From positions 62,001 to 126,000 of the forward strand of contig JAPFCR010000030.1 in the NCBI GenBank assembly GCA_026169375.1: a stretch of 64,000 nt of DNA, written 5' to 3'. The position numbers were made by a program, and so were the translations under genes. This document shows positions 27,174 through 36,311 of the stretch, in pieces (the stretch's first letter is position 1; each line of letters begins with the position of its first letter). Origin of the DNA: Sporosarcina sp. (GTDB taxonomy: Bacteria; Bacillota; Bacilli; Bacillales_A; Planococcaceae). A model generated the notes under the pieces. It worked only from the letters and a program-made list of their open reading frames with translations, did no database searches and was not told the DNA's origin.

Positions 27174-28193
27174 CGTTAGAGTTTTATCGTAATCATTTTC
27201 ATTCGGAAACAAAACTTCAATCACCATACCTTTCTTAGGTTGAGCATTTGCTTGAAGTGTAATTCCTATTTTACTTGCAACAGTTTGAGCTAAGTATAAT
27301 CCTAACCCGGATGACGCATTATGGATACGTCCTGTCCCACCTGTGAAACCTTTCTCGAAAATTCTTGGTAAATCATGTGATTCAACTCCTGGACCTTCGT
27401 CTTGCAACTTCACAACGGCATATCCTAATTCATTTTCTTCTATGAAAATAGTAATAATCCCACCAACTGGACTATATTTTATGGCATTCGTTAAAAATTG
27501 ACGGATCATAAACCGGCACCACTTTATATCGGTCACTACTTCTACTCCATCCCCGACAAACTCAACAGCAATATTTTTCTTCATACACCAAGAAGCTAAC
27601 TCTCGAACTTCTGCGGATATCAGTTTTTGTACATTCGTCTTTTCCAATACATAATCAGCTTCTAGTGAAGGTAAACGAGAAATTGATAATTGTTGGTCAA
27701 TCAGTAAATGAAGCCGCAACCATTCAGTCTCCACTTTCTTAAAAGCCGGATCACCTTTGTGTTCATCAATGATCAGTTTCATCGCAGTCAGTGGCGTTTT
27801 TACCTCATGCACCCAAGCTGCTGTGTATTCTCCTTCCTGAATACTTAAGCGACGCACTTCTTCCACTCTGTTTGAAAAGGAATTTGCAACACTATGTAAG
27901 ATTTCTTTTATCATTCGATCCTGCATATAAAAAGCTTCTGGGAGTGCTACATGCCAATTCTCCTCTTTCGCATGAAGCAATTGCCCCAGCTCTTTAATAA
28001 ATTTTGTCTCCGCTCGATAACGCCAAATAACAAAAATGATAAATGCCACAAGCAATAATAAATTAAAATAAAGAACAGCCATTAACTCGACATGAATCCC
28101 TTGATCAGCCCATAACACAAAATCGATTAATCCAATGGAAGCAAAATAAAAATATAGCCAACTTTTTTTATCAGCTAAATAACTAAGCAACAT
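27171..28193 (-). CDS. bceS: BceS-type intramembrane-sensing histidine kinase
   Basis: 340 aa. Two N-terminal helices (about 14-30 and 38-60) are joined by a very short outside loop, so the kinase cannot sense ligand alone and depends on BceAB. DHp His lies in YTAAWVHEVKTPLTAMKL. The ATPase domain has N, G1 and G2 boxes (MIRQFLTNAIKYSP, DEGPGVE, GLGLYLAQTVASKIG). RBS AGGAGG precedes the ATG, 13 nt after bceR. Confidence 0.93.
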   Translation of the reverse strand: MLLSYLADKKSWLYFYFASIGLIDFVLWADQGIHVELMAVLYFNLLLLVAFIIFVIWRYRAETKFIKELGQLLHAKEENWHVALPEAFYMQDRMIKEILHSVANSFSNRVEEVRRLSIQEGEYTAAWVHEVKTPLTAMKLIIDEHKGDPAFKKVETEWLRLHLLIDQQLSISRLPSLEADYVLEKTNVQKLISAEVRELASWCMKKNIAVEFVGDGVEVVTDIKWCRFMIRQFLTNAIKYSPVGGIITIFIEENELGYAVVKLQDEGPGVESHDLPRIFEKGFTGGTGRIHNASSGLGLYLAQTVASKIGITLQANAQPKKGMVIEVLFPNENDYDKTLT

Positions 28194-28205
28194 AATATTT
28201 ACCTC

Positions 28206-28889
28206 CTAAAGCGTGATTGCCATATAACCTAGCCCTTTTTTCGTCACGATTGCTTCTTCCAAATTGAACTCCCCTAATTTCTGCCTAAGTCTCGTTATAT
28301 TCACTGTTAATGTATTGTCATTGACGAATCGTTCATCATCCCATAATTTTCGAATGAGTTCATCTCTTGAAACGATTTTATTATTCGATTCTACAAGTAT
28401 CGTTAGAATGAAAAATTCATTTTTTGTTAATTCCATCTCACTACCATCTAACCGAATCACACTGCGCTTCATGTCAATCATCGCGCCATTCCATTCCATT
28501 ACGTCAGATACTTTTTCCCCGTATGAATAGGTTCTTCTTAGAAGTGCCTGTAATTTCGCAAGAAGAACATCTGTATCAAATGGCTTTTGAACATAATCAT
28601 CTGCACCCATATTCATAGCCATAACCATATCCATCGGGTGATCACGAGAAGACAAAAAAACAATCGGCACTTTAGAAACAGATCGAATCTCTCGACACCA
28701 ATGAAAACCGTCATAAGCAGGCAGCTGAATATCAATAATTACAAGATGCGGTACTTCTTCAATAAATGAGGCCATTACATCATGGAAATCACTGGGACCC
28801 ACCACTTCAAACGACCACTGGCCTAATCTTTCTTTTAAAGAATTAAAAATTGACTCATCGTCTTCAATAATAAAAATCTTCATATCCAC
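28206..28889 (-). CDS. bceR: BceR-type response regulator (OmpR family)
   Basis: 227 aa with GTG start and AAGGAG 9 nt upstream. Receiver domain with IIEDDE pocket and phospho-acceptor D53 (VIIDIQLP), Lys in VQKPFD. The winged-helix domain starts near residue 128 and contains TKNEFFILTILVESNNKIVSRDELIRKLW and NDNTLTVNITRLRQKL. First gene of bceR-bceS-bceA-bceB. Confidence 0.93.
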   Translation of the reverse strand: MDMKIFIIEDDESIFNSLKERLGQWSFEVVGPSDFHDVMASFIEEVPHLVIIDIQLPAYDGFHWCREIRSVSKVPIVFLSSRDHPMDMVMAMNMGADDYVQKPFDTDVLLAKLQALLRRTYSYGEKVSDVMEWNGAMIDMKRSVIRLDGSEMELTKNEFFILTILVESNNKIVSRDELIRKLWDDERFVNDNTLTVNITRLRQKLGEFNLEEAIVTKKGLGYMAITL

Positions 28890-29067
28890 AGAAATCCGCT
28901 CCTTACTTTATTTCTTCTATCATAAGTGAAATACTCCTTTGTTTGTTAGATTATTTATCATCGTTTCCATATTGTCTAACGAGTTAATATCAACGTGTCA
29001 GCTTATTTTTAATAATGTACGATAAAATCTGCATCTGGATGTACACAGTCTGGATAAATTCACACTT

Positions 29068-29105
29068 AAAAAACGCATCTTTCTATAAGAAAAAGATGCG
29101 TTTTT
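29068..29105 (-). terminator. Terminator after the MetE-like gene
   Basis: A 14-bp perfect stem (aaaacgcatcttt arms, 29069-29082 and 29092-29105) with A/T runs on both sides. Downstream of the MetE-like stop and able to stop transcription from either side. Confidence 0.85.
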
Positions 29106-29122
29106 AGTATTCTTTTATTAAA

Positions 29123-30232
29123 TTAACCCCAAACTTCTTTTGAAAGATCTACAATAAACCTTAACTTCTCCCATTGCTCGTCTTCCGTCAATTTGTTTCC
29201 ATGATGTGTGGATGCAAAACCACATTGTGGGCTTAAGCAAATTTGCTCTAATGGAACATATTGAGAAGCTTCTTTAATACGTGATCTGATGAGTTCCTTA
29301 TCTTCTAATTCCCCACTTTTCGATGTGACAACACCTAAAATGACTTGTGCGCCGCCTTTTGGAACATATTTAAGTGGTTCAAATCCACCTGAACGCTCAT
29401 CATCATACTCTAAGAAAAACCCATCAACTTTTTCTTTTCCTAAGAGCGTCGGGGCAATCGCATCATATCCGCCTTCAAATGCCCAAGTTGACTGGTAATT
29501 TCCACGGCATAAATGTGTTGTGACAACTAAATCTTCAGGTTTTCCTTCTAGTACGCCATTTATCACACGTACTGCTAAGTCAATGAAATAATCTTTTTCG
29601 CCTACTTGATCATTCCACGAAACTTCATCTGCTGCAAGACTCGCAATATACACATCGTCTAGTTGTATATAACGTACTCCTGCTTCATAAAATGCATCCA
29701 GTGCATCACGATATGCTTGAATCACATCTTTCGCATATGCTTCAAGATCAGGATAAATAGTTTCATCACGAATCCCGCTATTAAAAAGTTGGTTTGGACT
29801 TGGAATTGTTTGTTTCGCAACCGCTCTGCCGTCTACAATCTTATTAAACTCTTTAAAATCTTGAATGAACGGATGGTTTTTATCAAATGAAATCTTTCCC
29901 ACATTTCGTATATTGTAACGTTCGGTCTCGACTCCTTCAAACACATATCCTTGTGCTGGTACATAACCTTCGATTCCATTTAAATGCTCAAGAAAATCAA
30001 TATGCCACCAAGTACGTCTAAATTCTCCGTCCGTCACAAGCTCCAATCCAACTTCAATTTGTTTATCAACAATACGCTTAATTTCTTCTGTTTCGATTTC
30101 GCGAAGTTGTTCAGCTGAAAACTTACCTTCTTTGAACTTACTTCTTGCTTCATGTAATCTGTCTGGTCTTAATAAACTTCCTACGTGATCTGCCTTAAAT
30201 GGTGCTTTTGTAATTGTTTGTGTGTTTGTCAT
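29123..30232 (-). CDS. MetE C-terminal-domain-like methionine synthase (YxjG/YxjH family)
   Basis: 369 aa, half the length of full MetE and corresponding to its catalytic C-terminal barrel. Starts with APFKADHVGSLLRP, typical of the YxjG/YxjH group. Zinc-ligand candidates are His and Cys in VTTHLCRGNYQ and Cys in CLSPQCGFAST. A SAM riboswitch upstream ties it to methionine supply. It probably transfers a methyl group to homocysteine, but the methyl donor of this short group is not settled. Single gene ending at a terminator. Confidence 0.9.
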   Translation of the reverse strand: MTNTQTITKAPFKADHVGSLLRPDRLHEARSKFKEGKFSAEQLREIETEEIKRIVDKQIEVGLELVTDGEFRRTWWHIDFLEHLNGIEGYVPAQGYVFEGVETERYNIRNVGKISFDKNHPFIQDFKEFNKIVDGRAVAKQTIPSPNQLFNSGIRDETIYPDLEAYAKDVIQAYRDALDAFYEAGVRYIQLDDVYIASLAADEVSWNDQVGEKDYFIDLAVRVINGVLEGKPEDLVVTTHLCRGNYQSTWAFEGGYDAIAPTLLGKEKVDGFFLEYDDERSGGFEPLKYVPKGGAQVILGVVTSKSGELEDKELIRSRIKEASQYVPLEQICLSPQCGFASTHHGNKLTEDEQWEKLRFIVDLSKEVWG

Positions 30233-30264
30233 TACTCATTTCCCCTTTTAATTTTTTCTTAACA

Positions 30265-30425
30265 AGGAAAAAACCCTTCTTATAAATAAGAAGAGTTTCG
30301 CAATGTTAGCTGTTCACTCTTCTTATCTCCAAGCTTTTTGCTACAGGAATTAGCACAGTTCTCTAGAAGTCTGTTGCTGAGGTTTCATAGGGCCAGTCCC
30401 TCCACCCCTCTGGATAAGAAAGTCG
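30265..30425 (-). ncRNA. SAM-I riboswitch (S-box) with terminator
   Basis: Minus-strand leader with P1 strand CTTATCCAGAGGGGTGG near 30415, conserved GGGACTGGCCC and ATGAAACCTCAGCAAC elements, and the closing GGAGATAAG strand near 30325. It is followed by an intrinsic terminator (arms 30271-30283 and 30286-30298, then a T-run). High SAM should stop transcription of the MetE-like gene. It fills the first half of the 352-nt gap upstream; the remainder is AT-rich promoter sequence. Confidence 0.95.
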
Positions 30426-30540
30426 CTTATTAAGTTATTTATTACTTTACACATGTATTATTTGAATGTCAATTGTATTCTGAATTTTACTTTAACAGAG
30501 TGTGATATGAATAGATTTTTCCTTTTTAGTTTAAATAAAA

Positions 30541-30580
30541 AAAGACACTTCAAATGATCATACCCTTTTGAAGTGTCTTT
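30541..30580 (-). terminator. Terminator after abgT
   Basis: A 14-bp perfect stem (30541-30554 with 30567-30580), 12-nt loop and seven T following on the minus strand, directly after the abgT stop. Confidence 0.88.
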
Positions 30581-30584
30581 CTTA

Positions 30585-32114
30585 TTAATTCGTATAATAG
30601 ATTCCTGAACCTGGACCTAAATCAATACCAAATAGCATCCAAACGACGAGCGTAATTGTCCAGAAAATGAGGAAGAAAATACTGTACGGGAACATCACTG
30701 AAATTAATGTACCAATTCCCATTTTCTTATCATACTTCTGTGCGAACGCAATAATAATTGCGAAATACGTCATCAGTGGAGATATAATATTTGTCGAAGA
30801 GTCTGCAACACGATAAGCCATTTGTGTTAACTCAGGTGAGTAGCCTAAGTTCATCATGATCGGAACGAATACTGGTGCCATCATTGCCCATTTAGCGGAA
30901 GCACTTCCGATAAATAAGTTAATAAATGCGGCAATCACTACAAATAATAATACGAGTGGAATTCCTGTTAAGTTAATACTTTGTAAAAATTCCGCTCCGT
31001 AAACTCCGATAATTAATCCCATATTAGACTCGGAGAACCAAGCAACAAACTGTCCTGCTGTAAATGATAGAACGATAAACATTCCCATAGATGCCATCGT
31101 TGCAGTCATCATAGCTGCAACATCCTTGTCATTTCTTATCTCTTTCGTAATACGTCCATAAACAAGACCTGGAATGAAGAAAAGAATTGTAATAATTGGA
31201 ACTAGTGAATCCATAAACGGTGATCGAATAATTGGCATATCCCCGTCTCCGCGTAGCGGGCCCCATTCTGGAACAACTAAAAGCGCCATCACAGCACTTG
31301 CAACGAGAACTGAAAGACCAGCCCATAAAAGACCTTTCTTTTCTACCGCAGAAAGTTTTTCAATTTTCTCACGGAATTCACCTTTGTACTCACCAAGTCT
31401 CGGTTCAACGATTTTCTCAGTTACCCAAGCACCTACAAATGTAAGAACAAATACAGAAACAATGATGAAGTAGTAGTTCATGGCGATGTTCATACCTTCA
31501 GCGTAGGTTGGATCTATAATTGCTGCAGCTGAAATTGTTAATTCACCTAGTAATGCATCTGTTCCTGATAAAAATAAGTTCGCACTAAATCCACCTGAAA
31601 CTCCCGCGAATGCAGCAGCTAGACCAGCCAAAGGATGTCGCCCAATTGCTGCGAAGATTACTGCACCTAGTGGTGGCAATACTACATACCCAGCGTCAGA
31701 AGCAACACTCGACATAACCCCTGCAAATACAAGACCTAATGTGATGAGTCGTTTTGGAACTGATAACACGAAGCCACGCAGTAAAGCACTAATTAATCCT
31801 GTACCTTCTGCAAGCCCAATTCCTAACATTGTCACAAGTACAACGCCTAATGGTGCGAAACCGACGAAGTTATTCGTCATTTCCGTAAAGATATACTTGA
31901 TTCCTTCGGCACTCATTAGATTTTTTACTTCTATAATCTCTCCAGCTTTCCCAGGATGTTCTGCACTAACACCAAAATACGAAACAATCGCAGATACAAT
32001 AATGACTAAAAATGCAAGCCCAGCAAATAATGTAACTGGGTGCGGTAGTCTATTCCCTGTACTTTCTACAAAGTTCAGAAACTTTTGGAAAAACCCTACT
32101 TTTTGTTTTTTCAT
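30585..32114 (-). CDS. AbgT-family transporter
   Basis: 509 aa, ATG with GGAAGGAG upstream. About eleven to twelve hydrophobic segments; opens FLNFVESTGNRLPHPVTLFAGLAF, the usual AbgT start, and has the family repeats SVASDAGYVVLPPLGAVIFAAIGRHPLAGLAAAFAGVSGGFSAN (in two parts) and SASAKWAMMAPVFVPIMM...SPLMTYFA. AbgT members import p-aminobenzoyl-glutamate or export sulfonamides using the proton gradient; which applies here is unknown. Confidence 0.9.
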   Translation of the reverse strand: MKKQKVGFFQKFLNFVESTGNRLPHPVTLFAGLAFLVIIVSAIVSYFGVSAEHPGKAGEIIEVKNLMSAEGIKYIFTEMTNNFVGFAPLGVVLVTMLGIGLAEGTGLISALLRGFVLSVPKRLITLGLVFAGVMSSVASDAGYVVLPPLGAVIFAAIGRHPLAGLAAAFAGVSGGFSANLFLSGTDALLGELTISAAAIIDPTYAEGMNIAMNYYFIIVSVFVLTFVGAWVTEKIVEPRLGEYKGEFREKIEKLSAVEKKGLLWAGLSVLVASAVMALLVVPEWGPLRGDGDMPIIRSPFMDSLVPIITILFFIPGLVYGRITKEIRNDKDVAAMMTATMASMGMFIVLSFTAGQFVAWFSESNMGLIIGVYGAEFLQSINLTGIPLVLLFVVIAAFINLFIGSASAKWAMMAPVFVPIMMNLGYSPELTQMAYRVADSSTNIISPLMTYFAIIIAFAQKYDKKMGIGTLISVMFPYSIFFLIFWTITLVVWMLFGIDLGPGSGIYYTN

Positions 32115-32340
32115 ATAATACTCCTTCCGCTACATAAAACATTACAATATTCAGATAATAAAACGAAACTTAAAAAGAAAGGATTTCCTTTCCTCTCATG
32201 GTATATTAAATTTTAGCGTTCGTTTATGTATAATTAAATGTTTTCTTTTTTTGAATAGCTCCAAGTATATAAGATTTTTATTATAAAATAAATAGCAAAA
32301 CAATAAGACTAACTATATCCAAAAATCATTATCTTCATCC

Positions 32341-32369
32341 TTTTCAAATAACTGTTCTTTCGTTATAAT
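32341..32369 (+). promoter_or_regulatory. Promoter of the metallo-beta-lactamase-fold gene
   Basis: TTTTCA at 32341-32346, 17-bp spacer, TATAAT at 32364-32369, a good vegetative sigma-A match 35 nt upstream of the start codon at 32404. Confidence 0.6.
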
Positions 32370-32403
32370 TTCATTACAATACTAACAATTAAGGAGCAAT
32401 TTT

Positions 32404-33159
32404 ATGAAACTAACACCTATTGGGATTTGGGGAGGTTATCCGAAAGCAAATAGTGCGACCTCATCCTTTTTACTTAAATATGAAGGCTTCAACTGTCTCA
32501 TTGACTGCGGCAGTGGTGTTTTATCATCACTTCAAAATTATTTATCGTTAGAACAATTAGATGCTGTTGTTTTAACGCACTATCATGCAGATCATATTGC
32601 AGATATTGGCAGCTTACAATATAGCCGAGTCATTCAATATTATTTGCAGGAATCTCCGAAAACCCTACCTATTTACGGACATTCTAAAGACGTAGAGCAA
32701 TTTACAAAACTATCTTATAAAGAACAAACGATTGGTATTCCAATTGACGAAGGACAAACCATTCAGATTGGTCCTTTTACTGTTACTTTCTGTCAAACGA
32801 ATCATCCAGTTTACTGTCTTGCCGTCAAATTTTCAATCCAAGAACGCTCAATTATTTTCACAGCAGATACAGCTTGGCATGAACCACTTATCACATTTTC
32901 AAAAGGAGCCGATCTACTCGTTAGTGAAGCTAATTTATATGAAGAACACATTGGTGTTTCGCCAGGTCATATGGGCGGAAGTGAAGCAGGACGATTAGCA
33001 AATTTAGCAGAAGTTGATCAGCTACTACTTACTCATCTTCCTTTGCATGGTGATGTCACAAACATTTTAAAAGCTGCACAAACCGAATTTGCAGGTCGGG
33101 CAGAAATTGCAGTTGTCGGAAAAACTTATGAAATTCCTTCCCTAAAATCGTCGAACTAG
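32404..33159 (+). CDS. Metallo-beta-lactamase-fold hydrolase (YhfI-like)
   Basis: 251 aa, ATG with AAGGAG upstream. The metal-binding motif THYHADHIAD lies near residues 59-68, further ligand candidates are CQTNHP, IFTADTAWHE and LLTHLPLHG. The overall length and opening MKLTPIGIWGGYP match the YhfI group, related to RNase Z and phosphodiesterases. Function is not known; no signal peptide, so cytoplasmic. Single gene with its own promoter and terminator. Confidence 0.85.
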   Translation: MKLTPIGIWGGYPKANSATSSFLLKYEGFNCLIDCGSGVLSSLQNYLSLEQLDAVVLTHYHADHIADIGSLQYSRVIQYYLQESPKTLPIYGHSKDVEQFTKLSYKEQTIGIPIDEGQTIQIGPFTVTFCQTNHPVYCLAVKFSIQERSIIFTADTAWHEPLITFSKGADLLVSEANLYEEHIGVSPGHMGGSEAGRLANLAEVDQLLLTHLPLHGDVTNILKAAQTEFAGRAEIAVVGKTYEIPSLKSSN

Positions 33160-33184
33160 AAGAATGGTAGTTCGACGATTTTTC
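33144..33184 (+). terminator. Terminator overlapping the end of the YhfI-like gene
   Basis: A 15-bp perfect stem (33144-33158 with 33168-33182) followed by a T-run. The left arm lies inside the last codons of the gene, so the stop codon sits at the top of the stem. Confidence 0.88.
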
Positions 33185-33302
33185 CAACTACTTTTTTACT
33201 TCACTTTTCGTATTTAAAATTTGCGTTTTACTTGAATGAAAAACATCCCCATTTTAAGATAGACGTATTGAATCTTTCCTTTGATTTACTCTTTTAAAAA
33301 TA

Positions 33303-33392
33303 AATGTTGCACAAGGGCAACTTTTGTTTTATACTAGCATTAATAACTTGCACGAGGGAAACTTATTCCTTTAAGTTGCCCTAAGGAAACTT
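33303..33392 (+). promoter_or_regulatory. Distal promoter with three metal-regulator operators
   Basis: Three 20-bp copies of AAGTTGC-N6-GGAAACTT lie at 33303-33322, 33345-33364 and 33373-33392. The third, AAGTTGCCCTAAGGAAACTT, resembles the Bacillus MntR box. The first overlaps the -35 of a promoter TTGCAC (33307-33312), 17 bp, TATACT (33330-33335). DtxR-family (MntR-like) repression is inferred from the downstream Mn importer. Confidence 0.7.
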
Positions 33393-33490
33393 TTTCCAGT
33401 AGACGTAGGCTAGATAACACCCTCTTAAAATTTAATGGAAAATCAATGCCTATAATAACTAGATTCAAGTTTTGCTTTATTTTTACCTTG

Positions 33491-33522
33491 AAGTTGCACA
33501 AGGGAAACTTTCTGCATATGAT
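33491..33522 (+). promoter_or_regulatory. Proximal promoter with fourth metal-regulator operator
   Basis: AAGTTGCACAAGGGAAACTT at 33491-33510 is the fourth copy of the operator. TTGCAC inside it (33494-33499), 17 bp and TATGAT (33517-33522) form a second promoter about 30 nt before the ribosome binding site of the ATPase gene. Confidence 0.68.
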
Positions 33523-33558
33523 AACAATAATAATAATGTCTCATTGAAAGGTGATTTT

Positions 33559-34302
33559 ATGAAACAAACTATAGAGGTGAAAAACTTAAGCACTTCTTAT
33601 TACGGTAAAGAAGCTTTACATCAAATTAGCTTCTCATTCGATACGGGGAAGTTGATTGGCATTATCGGTCCAAACGGTGCTGGAAAATCGACATTAATCA
33701 AGTCGATGCTTGGTTTAATTAAAAAAGATGCCGGAGAAGCTTCTTTTGCAGGTATGTCTTTAAAAAAAGTGAGAAAGCAAATTGCTTATGTGCCCCAACG
33801 CGCAGCGATTGATTGGGATTTTCCGATTCTCGTCTTAGACGCAGTGTTACTCGGCACATATCCTAAGCTAGGCATTTTTCGCCGTCCTAGTAAGGCGGAC
33901 CGAGAATGGGCTTATGAGTGTCTGGAAAAGGTTGGCATGGAAGCTCATAGTAAGAAACAAATCGGTGAGTTATCAGGCGGACAACAGCAACGTGTCTTTT
34001 TAGCGAGAGCATTAGCCCAAAAAGCAGATTTCTTTTTCTTAGATGAACCACTTGTTGGGATTGACGTTACAAGCGAAGAAGTCATTATGAACATTTTGAA
34101 AGATTTAAGGGATGAAGGAAAATCAATTTTCGTTGTTCACCATGACTTAACAAAAGTAGGAGAATACTTCGATGATCTCATTTTACTCAATAAAAAGCTG
34201 ATCAAGTCAGGGCCAGTAAAATCTGTCCTACAACCTGAACTTATGCGAGAAGCTTATGAAGCACAATTCTCACTACTCGATACAATGGGGGTCTTCTCAT
34301 GA
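33559..34302 (+). CDS. mntB: Manganese/zinc ABC transporter ATP-binding protein
   Basis: 247 aa. The ATG at 33559 with GAAAGGTGA is chosen; an in-frame upstream extension would run through the operator and promoter. Walker A GPNGAGKST, Q-loop YVPQRAAIDWDFP (typical of metal importers of the PsaB/MntB group), signature LSGGQQQRVFLARAL, Walker B FFFLDEPLVGID, and switch His in VVHHD. First of a three-gene importer; its stop overlaps the permease ATG. Confidence 0.92.
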   Translation: MKQTIEVKNLSTSYYGKEALHQISFSFDTGKLIGIIGPNGAGKSTLIKSMLGLIKKDAGEASFAGMSLKKVRKQIAYVPQRAAIDWDFPILVLDAVLLGTYPKLGIFRRPSKADREWAYECLEKVGMEAHSKKQIGELSGGQQQRVFLARALAQKADFFFLDEPLVGIDVTSEEVIMNILKDLRDEGKSIFVVHHDLTKVGEYFDDLILLNKKLIKSGPVKSVLQPELMREAYEAQFSLLDTMGVFS

Positions 34303-35162
34303 TTGCATTCTATCAAGACTTACTCCATTATGAATTTCTTCAAAAAGCACTGTTTACGTCTATTATGGTTGGAATTATTTGCGGTGTGATTGGAAGTTTT
34401 ATCATTTTACGGGGAATGGCGTTAATTGGAGATGCAATTTCTCATGCAGTATTACCTGGGGTTGCGATTTCTTATATGATCGGCATTAACTTTTTTTACG
34501 GAGCTGTCATTACCGGTATACTCACCGCACTTGGCATTGGTTATATTAATCAAAATAGCCGTATTAAAAATGATTCAGCAATCGGCATCGTTTTTTCAGC
34601 TGCCTTTGCGATTGGGGTTATTTTAATTGCGAAAGCGAATTCCAGCATTAACTTAGACCGGATTTTATTCGGAAATGTGTTGTCCGTTCGCTCTTCCGAT
34701 ATGTGGATGACACTCATTATCGGAGCAATTGTTTTATTGACGGTTATTTTCTTTTATAAAGAACTACTCGTTAGCACATTTGATCCGACATTCGCTGCCG
34801 CTTATGGTTTACCGAATAAACTAATCCATTATGTCATTATGATTTTGCTCACAATGGTAACAGTCGCTTCCCTTCAAACGGTCGGCGTGATTTTAGTTGT
34901 TGCGATGTTAATTACCCCCGCCGCAACCGCCTATTTATTAACAAACAGGCTATGGTTCATGATTGTACTCGCTGCTTTATTCGGTGCAATTTCATCGATT
35001 ATTGGGTTGTATTACAGTTTCGTTTACAATCTTCCGTCTGGCGCAGTGATTGTATTAGTCGCGACAGCATTATTTCTACTCGCCTTCTTCTTTTCACCGA
35101 AACAAGGACTACTTTGGCGATCCGTCCGAACGAAAAAGAAAACAGTAACCATTCAAAAGTAA
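34299..35162 (+). CDS. mntC: Manganese/zinc ABC transporter permease
   Basis: 287 aa, ATGA overlap with the ATPase gene. ABC-3 family permease with about eight helices; motifs include RGMALIGDAISHAVLPGVA near residue 40, SSINLDRILFGNVL and LQTVGVILVVAMLITPAATAYLLTNR. Forms the membrane channel that takes the metal from the lipoprotein encoded next. Confidence 0.92.
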   Translation: MIAFYQDLLHYEFLQKALFTSIMVGIICGVIGSFIILRGMALIGDAISHAVLPGVAISYMIGINFFYGAVITGILTALGIGYINQNSRIKNDSAIGIVFSAAFAIGVILIAKANSSINLDRILFGNVLSVRSSDMWMTLIIGAIVLLTVIFFYKELLVSTFDPTFAAAYGLPNKLIHYVIMILLTMVTVASLQTVGVILVVAMLITPAATAYLLTNRLWFMIVLAALFGAISSIIGLYYSFVYNLPSGAVIVLVATALFLLAFFFSPKQGLLWRSVRTKKKTVTIQK

Positions 35163-35239
35163 TTTTAAGCATTATGCGAGTTGGTCATTGCAAGCAACTA
35201 TGACTGGCGCAATTATATAAAAAAAGGAGTTTTGTACAA

Positions 35240-36199
35240 ATGTTTAAAAATTTTTTAAAAGCTGGGATTGTAACAATTCTAGCGACACTCTTCCTCGTTG
35301 CATGTGGTAACGATAACGAACAAGGCAACGAACCAACAGAGAATGATCAAGGAGACGCTGATAAAATTCAAGTCGTTGCTACTTTCTCGATTATTCATGA
35401 CATTATTAACGAACTGGGTGGAGATCTTGTTGATCTTCACAGTATGGTCCCGATTGGTACGGACCCACATGAATACGATCCTTTACCTGAAGACGTTAAA
35501 AAAGCAAACGATGCTGACGTTCTCTTTTACAATGGGTTAAATTTAGAAGGTGGGAAAGCTGGCTGGTTCTTTAAACTCCTTGAAGATGCAAATGCAAGTG
35601 AAGAGCACGTTTTTGAACTTATGGAAGGTGTAGAACCGCTTTATTTATCAAGTGAAGATGGTGCTGAAAAAGAAGTTAATCCACACGCGTTTCTCGATCC
35701 AAATGTCGTCATTCAAATGACTGAAAATGCACGCGAAGCACTTATTAAAGTCGATGAAGAAAATAAAGAAACATATGAAAAAAATGCTGAAACTTTATTA
35801 GAGAAGCTTCGTAAGCTCGATGAAGAGTATGAAACAAAAATTAGCGAAATTCCTGAAGAACGTAGAGTCTTAGTAACGAGTGAGCGTGCTTATCAATATA
35901 TGGCACAGCAATATGGTTTAGAAGAAGGTTTTATTTGGGAAATTGATACAGACGAAAATGGAACGCCTGAGCAAATTACTTCGCTTGTGAAATTCGTTAA
36001 AGAAAAAAATGTTCCGGTTTTATTTTTAGAAACAAACGTCGACCCACGCCCGATGGAAACAGTTTCCAATGAAACAGGTGTCGAAATCGGAGCAGAGCTG
36101 TTTTCCGATGAACTCGGAGAACCAGGTGAAGACGGCGGTACAGTAATCGAATTTTTACAACATAATATTGATACGATTTACGAACATTTAAAAGAGTAA
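35240..36199 (+). CDS. mntA: Metal-binding lipoprotein of the Mn/Zn ABC transporter
   Basis: 319 aa, ATG with AAGGAG. Lipoprotein signal peptide with lipobox LVAC (Cys at about residue 22) followed by an acidic/Asn linker. Cluster A-I (ZnuA/PsaA) binding protein. Metal ligands probably lie in GTDPHEYDP, NPHAFLDP, the Glu in WEIDTDENGTPEQ and the Asp in ETNVDPRPMETV. It lacks the long His-rich loop of zinc-specific ZnuA and resembles the Mn-binding PsaA/MntA type. The 77-nt gap before it contains only a ribosome binding site. Confidence 0.92.
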   Translation: MFKNFLKAGIVTILATLFLVACGNDNEQGNEPTENDQGDADKIQVVATFSIIHDIINELGGDLVDLHSMVPIGTDPHEYDPLPEDVKKANDADVLFYNGLNLEGGKAGWFFKLLEDANASEEHVFELMEGVEPLYLSSEDGAEKEVNPHAFLDPNVVIQMTENAREALIKVDEENKETYEKNAETLLEKLRKLDEEYETKISEIPEERRVLVTSERAYQYMAQQYGLEEGFIWEIDTDENGTPEQITSLVKFVKEKNVPVLFLETNVDPRPMETVSNETGVEIGAELFSDELGEPGEDGGTVIEFLQHNIDTIYEHLKE

Positions 36200-36259
36200 T
36201 TTGTAACTATTCGCGAAAGTTCGTTTAGTTACTTCTCTCATATAAGTCTTTTCCTACAG

Positions 36260-36305
36260 AAATAACACTTCCCTTATTCATATTTGAATGATGGAAGTGT
36301 TATTT
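36260..36305. terminator. Bidirectional terminator between mntA and uppP
   Basis: A 13-bp stem (36260-36272 with 36293-36305) and a 20-nt loop with its own small hairpin. It serves convergent mntA and uppP. Confidence 0.8.
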
Positions 36306-36311
36306 ATATCG

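Noticed and set aside
33472..33558. In-frame N-terminal extension of the metal transporter ATPase (29 codons)
   Set aside because: It contains the fourth operator and a promoter, has no ribosome site, and adds a sequence absent from the family.
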